DNA of 16,684 bases from an uncultured Olegusella sp. GTDB lineage: Bacteria; Actinomycetota; Coriobacteriia; Coriobacteriales; Atopobiaceae. Made by a program: the position numbers and the translations under genes. Below are positions 13,876 through 16,684 of the stretch, piece by piece; position 1 is the stretch's first letter; each line of letters begins with the position of its first letter. The DNA lies in assembly GCF_947253395.1 (NCBI RefSeq), contig NZ_CAMXYY010000030.1:1-16684 (forward strand), in the 5' to 3' direction. The notes under the pieces were generated by a model, which did not search any database, was not told the DNA's origin, and saw only the letters and a list, made by a program, of their open reading frames with translations.

Positions 13876-13894
13876 AAAAAGCCCGTCTCTTTTT
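13876..13894. terminator. Half of a terminator abutting the IS remnant
   Basis: The string aaaaa followed by gcccgtctc and ttttt is the left half of an A-tract/stem/loop terminator. Fifteen bases (13882-13896) are identical to the minus-strand rpsJ terminator (stem and loop), but the complementary right arm is missing and IS-end sequence begins instead. This suggests that insertion of the element split a terminator. Confidence 0.45.
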
Positions 13895-14206
13895 GAACTG
13901 CACCCCAAAACTTGGACGACCTAAATAAGAACTACGCTGCAAGGGACTGGTTTCGAAATTCCTCCGGAGTCAGTCCCTTCAGTTTAACCTGCCTGCGCCT
14001 CGTGTTCCAAAGGATGACGTACGCATCGAGATCCATCTTGAACGACTCGAAGTCGGGACACTTCCCGCCCCTGAAGAACTCGTCCTTGAGATGCCCGAAG
14101 ACCTGCTCGGTCGCGCCGTTGTCAATGCAGTTGCCCTTGCGGGACATGCTCTGCACGATGCCGGCCCCCTCGAGCCTCCTCGTCCATCCCGCGTGCTGGT
14201 ACTGCC
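13894..14206 (-). pseudogene. Truncated IS3-family transposase (OrfB C-terminus) with one IS end
   Basis: The frame from about 14206 to the stop at 13932 encodes the C-terminal part of an IS3-type integrase core: QYQHAGWTRRL, GIVQSMSRKGNC, DNGATEQVFGHLKDE with the catalytic Glu region, then FKMDLDAYVILWNTRRRQ and GLTPEEFRNQS. The N-terminal two thirds of OrfB, all of OrfA and the other IS end are absent. Beyond 14206 both the similarity and the high GC content stop abruptly. The sequence from 13894 (tgaactgcacccc, then cttggac) has the look of an IS3-family terminal inverted repeat. The element is GC-rich relative to both flanks, which fits acquisition from another Coriobacterial genome. Confidence 0.85.
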
Positions 14207-14306
14207 TCTGTGAAGCTAAGAACTTGTTATTTAGCGCTATGCATTTGAATGGTTCATAGAGAACTTGCCACATGGTGCGTTGGGACTGCGGTGGTTTTTC
14301 TTACAT

Positions 14307-14645
14307 TTAAATGTTGAAGATTGCGCCAATGCCATCAAGTACGTGCGACATCGTTTTTTCGTCAAGCGATCCGCCAAGTTTCTTCGCCAATCTTTTGTGT
14401 AAATCAACAGCGCGTAAAGCCTCAAGACAAACCCAGCCCGTCGCTACATTACCTTCTGCAATGGGAATGTGAAGTGGATGCATACTAGGCGTGGAGCTAA
14501 TGGGGCATACCACCGTAAGGCTTGATAACACGTTGTTAAAGTACCCATCAGAGACAACCAGCGCTGGACGTCTCTTCTGGGGGTCGTGGCCGAGTGTCGG
14601 ATCGAAGTTGAGCTCAATGAGGTCCCCTTGTTCGAAGAAGCTCAT
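14307..14645 (-). CDS. mazF: MazF/PemK-family toxin (endoribonuclease)
   Basis: A 112-residue protein of the MazF/PemK fold. The N-terminus QGDLIELNFDPTLGHDPQKRRPALVVS (6-32) contains the conserved GD and the RRPALVVS strand with basic residues expected in the active site. VVCPISST (45-52) supplies the conserved polar motif, and the helix DEKTMSHVLDGI ends the domain. Family members cleave mRNA at short motifs unless bound by the antitoxin. It overlaps the antitoxin gene by 4 nt (ATGA), the usual coupled arrangement. No downstream terminator is visible before the IS remnant. The reading frame is intact, so the toxin is probably functional. Confidence 0.92.
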   Translation of the reverse strand: MSFFEQGDLIELNFDPTLGHDPQKRRPALVVSDGYFNNVLSSLTVVCPISSTPSMHPLHIPIAEGNVATGWVCLEALRAVDLHKRLAKKLGGSLDEKTMSHVLDGIGAIFNI

Positions 14646-14914
14646 GCAATGACCTCATTACCTACATCGTTGGCAGCCCACTCTTCGCCGATTTTCTTAC
14701 CCTTCCACCCTTCGGTGAATTCACATAGATCCATGACGCGACTGCGTGCGTACTTTTTAGGCAGGTTCTCACAACGTAAAACTATGGCAGATTTCGATGA
14801 GTCGTACTCTATAAGCAATGCATCACCGATCTTTGCTCCAAGCGTATTGCATAGTTCACGAGGTATACGCACTCCTTGGCTATTCCCCCATTTTGTGAGT
14901 CTGACTCTTGGCAT
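14642..14914 (-). CDS. mazE: MazE/AbrB-family antitoxin
   Basis: A 90-residue antitoxin with an N-terminal SpoVT/AbrB swapped-hairpin DNA-binding domain (2-49): VRLTKWGNSQGVRIPREL, then LGAKIGDALLIEYD and AIVLRCEN. The acidic and flexible C-terminus (about 52-90) should wrap and block MazF. The dimer is expected to repress its own promoter at the inverted repeat 14922-14963. The ribosome binding site GGGAG, 9 nt before the ATG, lies within the 3' arm of that repeat as read on the minus strand. Confidence 0.92.
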   Translation of the reverse strand: MPRVRLTKWGNSQGVRIPRELCNTLGAKIGDALLIEYDSSKSAIVLRCENLPKKYARSRVMDLCEFTEGWKGKKIGEEWAANDVGNEVIA

Positions 14915-14921
14915 GCCTACA

Positions 14922-14963
14922 ACTCCCTAGAATGTATATCCTTGTATATACATTCTAGGGAGT
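14922..14963. promoter_or_regulatory. 18-bp-arm perfect inverted repeat, probable mazEF operator
   Basis: Positions 14922-14939 and 14946-14963 are perfect reverse complements with a 6-bp centre, ending eight bases before the mazE start. The minus strand has TTGACT just outside and partly within the far arm, a good -35 candidate, with AT-rich -10 alternatives inside the dyad. This matches autoregulation by the MazE/MazF complex. As RNA the hairpin would also bury the mazE ribosome binding site. Confidence 0.8.
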
Positions 14964-14998
14964 CAAATGCACCTGTCAAGACGCCATGCGAATGGCAA

Positions 14999-15016
14999 TC
15001 GCTTCTGTAAAGCGTT
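14999..15016. repeat. 18-bp direct repeat with internal dyad, copy 1
   Basis: The string tcgcttctgtaaagcgtt is repeated exactly at 15043-15060, 44 bp away. Each copy contains cgctt and aagcg as a 5-bp dyad around ctgta. The pair lies between mazEF and the rpsJ terminator. Function unknown; paired regulator sites are possible. Confidence 0.8.
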
Positions 15017-15042
15017 TAGCACCCAAAATCCCGCATACAAAT

Positions 15043-15060
15043 TCGCTTCTGTAAAGCGTT
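15043..15060. repeat. 18-bp direct repeat with internal dyad, copy 2
   Basis: Exact second copy of 14999-15016, starting close to the U-tract end of the rpsJ terminator. The 26 bp between the copies is not repeated. Confidence 0.8.
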
Positions 15061-15066
15061 CAACAC

Positions 15067-15094
15067 AAAAACCCCGCCTCAAAAAGAGACGGGG
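15067..15094 (-). terminator. Rho-independent terminator of the fusA-rpsJ transcript
   Basis: On the minus strand a 9-bp stem (15094-15086 with 15080-15072, one G-U pair) with a five-T loop is followed by a T run (15071-15067). It lies about 55 nt after the rpsJ stop codon. Confidence 0.9.
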
Positions 15095-15150
15095 TTAAAC
15101 TCTACTTGGTAGGACTAAAGCCTTCTTGTAAGACCCAAGCTCTGTTCTAC

Positions 15151-15459
15151 TTAGAGCTTGATCTCGATATCGACACCTGCGGGAAGGTCGAGGCGCATAA
15201 GTGAATCAACGGTAGATGCGCCAGGATCCACGATATCAATCAGACGCTTGTGGGTAAGCATCTCAAACTGCTCGCGGCTATCCTTGTCCTTATGTGGTGA
15301 ACGAATGACAGTGTAGAGATTGCGCTCGGTGGGCAGGGGAATAGGGCCTGCAACCTTTGCGCCGGTCTTCTGAGCGGTCTCGACAATAAGCTTGGCGGAC
15401 TGGTCGACGACCTCGTGATCGTAGCCCTTGAGGCGGATCCTAATCTTCTGGCTTGACAC
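15151..15459 (-). CDS. rpsJ: 30S ribosomal protein S10
   Basis: Universal small-subunit protein uS10, also the NusE antitermination factor. The frame opens as far as an ATG at 15474, but GGAGG lies inside that extension, 8 nt before a GTG at 15459. Starting at the GTG gives SSQKIRIRLKGYDHEV at the N-terminus and exactly 102 residues, the usual S10 length. Conserved segments include GPIPLPTER, IRSPHKDKDSREQFEM and HKRLIDI. It follows fusA closely and is terminated at 15067-15094, with no rplC after it as in the standard S10 operon. Confidence 0.96.
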   Translation of the reverse strand: MSSQKIRIRLKGYDHEVVDQSAKLIVETAQKTGAKVAGPIPLPTERNLYTVIRSPHKDKDSREQFEMLTHKRLIDIVDPGASTVDSLMRLDLPAGVDIEIKL

Positions 15460-15502
15460 TTTTGGTACCTCCATCGGTGAGCTTTATGCTCGGTCGTTGA
15501 CT

Positions 15503-16639
15503 TTAAGAAGCGGTGCCGCCGTTCTTGGCGATGATTTCGTCCTTTGTGCTCTTGGGGACAGGCTCGTAACTATCAAACTGCATGGTATAGCTTGCACGAC
15601 CCTGAGTCTGAGAGCGCAGGTCGGTAGCATAGCCAAACATCTCACCTAGAGGCACCTTGGCGCGAATGACCTTGACGTTGCTGCGATCTTCCATACCTTC
15701 AATCTTGCCACGGCGAGAAGAGAGATTGCCCATGACATCACCCATGTACTGCTCGGGGGTCTCGACATCAACACGCTCAACGGGCTCAAGCAAAACGGGG
15801 TCGGACTGCTGCAAGGCCTTCTTAATAGCCATAGAGCCGGCAATCTTGAAGGCTGCCTCAGAGGAGTCAACCTCATGGTAGGAGCCATCAACGAGGGTAA
15901 CCTTGATATCCTGAACGGGATAGCCAGCGATTACGCCGCTCTCCAGAGCTTCCCGGATACCCTTGTCAACAGAGGGAATGTATTCCTTGGGGATAGAGCC
16001 GCCAACAGTTGCGTCGATGAACTCGTAGCCTTTGCCCTCCTCATTGGGCTCCATGTCGATGATGGCATCACCGTACTGACCACGTCCACCAGACTGGCGA
16101 ACAAACTTACCCTGAACATGCTTGACCTCGTGACCAGCGGTCTCACGGTAGGCAACTTGGGGCTTACCCACGTTGCAGTCAACCTTAAACTCGCGGCGGA
16201 GACGGTCAACGATAATCTCGAGATGCAGCTCACCCATACCAGCAATGATGGTCTGACCAGTCTCATGGTCGGTATGCACCTGGAAGGTCGGGTCTTCCTC
16301 AGCCAGCTTTTGCAGGCCAACGCCCATCTTCTCTTGCTCGGCTTTGCTCTTGGGCTCAACGGCAACGTCGATAACGGGCTTTGCAAACTCGATGGACTCA
16401 AGCACGATGGGGTGCTTCTCATCACAAAGAGTGTCGCCTGTCGTGGTGTTTTTGAAACCAACGCACGCAACAATGTCGCCAGCGGAGCACTCTTCGCGGT
16501 CAACACGATCGTTTGCATTCATCTCAAGAATACGACCCAAGCGCTCACGACCGCCCTTGTTGACGTTGTAGACATAGCTACCAGCATCGGCGCGGCCAGA
16601 ATAGACGCGGAAGTAGGTCAGCTTACCCACATAAGGGTC
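15503..16639 (-). CDS. fusA: Elongation factor G, C-terminal part (5' end cut by contig edge)
   Basis: The last 378 or so residues of EF-G, the translocation GTPase, covering the end of domain II through domain V. Visible landmarks are DPYVGKLTYFRVYSG at the cut end, FQVHTDHETGQTIIAGMGELHLEI (domain III, residues about 98-121 from the GTG codon at 16630), the domain IV loop region GGRGQYGD and GYEFIDATVGGSIPKEYIPS, and domain V LEPVERVDVETPEQYMGDVMGNLSSRRG. The GTG at 16630 is an internal Val codon, not a start. The GTPase domain is missing because the contig ends in adapter sequence at 16639. Confidence 0.96.
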   Translation of the reverse strand, partial: DPYVGKLTYFRVYSGRADAGSYVYNVNKGGRERLGRILEMNANDRVDREECSAGDIVACVGFKNTTTGDTLCDEKHPIVLESIEFAKPVIDVAVEPKSKAEQEKMGVGLQKLAEEDPTFQVHTDHETGQTIIAGMGELHLEIIVDRLRREFKVDCNVGKPQVAYRETAGHEVKHVQGKFVRQSGGRGQYGDAIIDMEPNEEGKGYEFIDATVGGSIPKEYIPSVDKGIREALESGVIAGYPVQDIKVTLVDGSYHEVDSSEAAFKIAGSMAIKKALQQSDPVLLEPVERVDVETPEQYMGDVMGNLSSRRGKIEGMEDRSNVKVIRAKVPLGEMFGYATDLRSQTQGRASYTMQFDSYEPVPKSTKDEIIAKNGGTAS

Positions 16640-16671
16640 TGTCTCTTATACACATCTGACGCTGCCGACGA
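16639..16671. other. Nextera sequencing adapter (artefact)
   Basis: Positions 16639-16657 read CTGTCTCTTATACACATCT, the Nextera transposase mosaic-end sequence, and 16658-16671 read GACGCTGCCGACGA, the following adapter bases. The final 13 bases (16672-16684) resemble an imperfect reverse complement of the fusA sequence just before the adapter, as in a chimeric or fold-back read. Nothing from 16640 on should be treated as genomic. Confidence 0.97.
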
Positions 16672-16684
16672 AACCTTATGGGTG

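Overview
The window looks like a contig from a mid-GC Actinobacterium of the class Coriobacteriia, most likely the Atopobium/Lancefieldella group. This placement is inferred from gene content and overall base composition, not from a database search. The right end carries a Nextera-type sequencing adapter inside fusA, so that end is a contig edge with an artefact and not natural sequence.

Layout. Positions 1-290 hold two kinds of repeats in front of a small UPF0145/YbjQ gene (+). Positions 687-2186 hold glycerol kinase glpK (-). Positions 2329-8459 hold a five-gene pilus operon (-), transcribed as VWA tip adhesin, signal peptidase I-like protein, two-domain major pilin, class B-type sortase and minor/anchor pilin. 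Its gene order, pilin architecture and sorting motifs (VPLTG, VTPTG, LPQTG) parallel the FCT-type pilus islands of group A streptococci. A LuxR-type HTH regulator (8623-9651, -) precedes the operon. It lies 15 nt behind a tightly packed glycerol-3-phosphate oxidation operon (9667-12796, -): GlpA-like dehydrogenase, GlpB-like flavoprotein and a Cys-rich DUF1667 protein. The pilus locus therefore sits between glpK and the rest of the glp genes.

To the right is a 540-nt intergenic stretch, an orphan membrane protein (+) with a strong terminator, and a decayed GC-rich IS3-type transposase end that appears to cut through another terminator. A mazEF toxin-antitoxin pair with an 18-bp-arm inverted repeat at its promoter follows, then the translation genes rpsJ and the 3' part of fusA (both -).

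Most notable observations: (1) a ten-G homopolymer inside the adhesin gene whose one-base slippage would truncate the protein at about 200 residues, a candidate phase-variation switch; (2) the FCT-like pilus embedded in the glycerol metabolism locus with an adjacent LuxR regulator; (3) perfect palindromes at the glpK, glpA and mazE promoter regions; (4) a signal peptidase with Arg where the catalytic Lys is expected.
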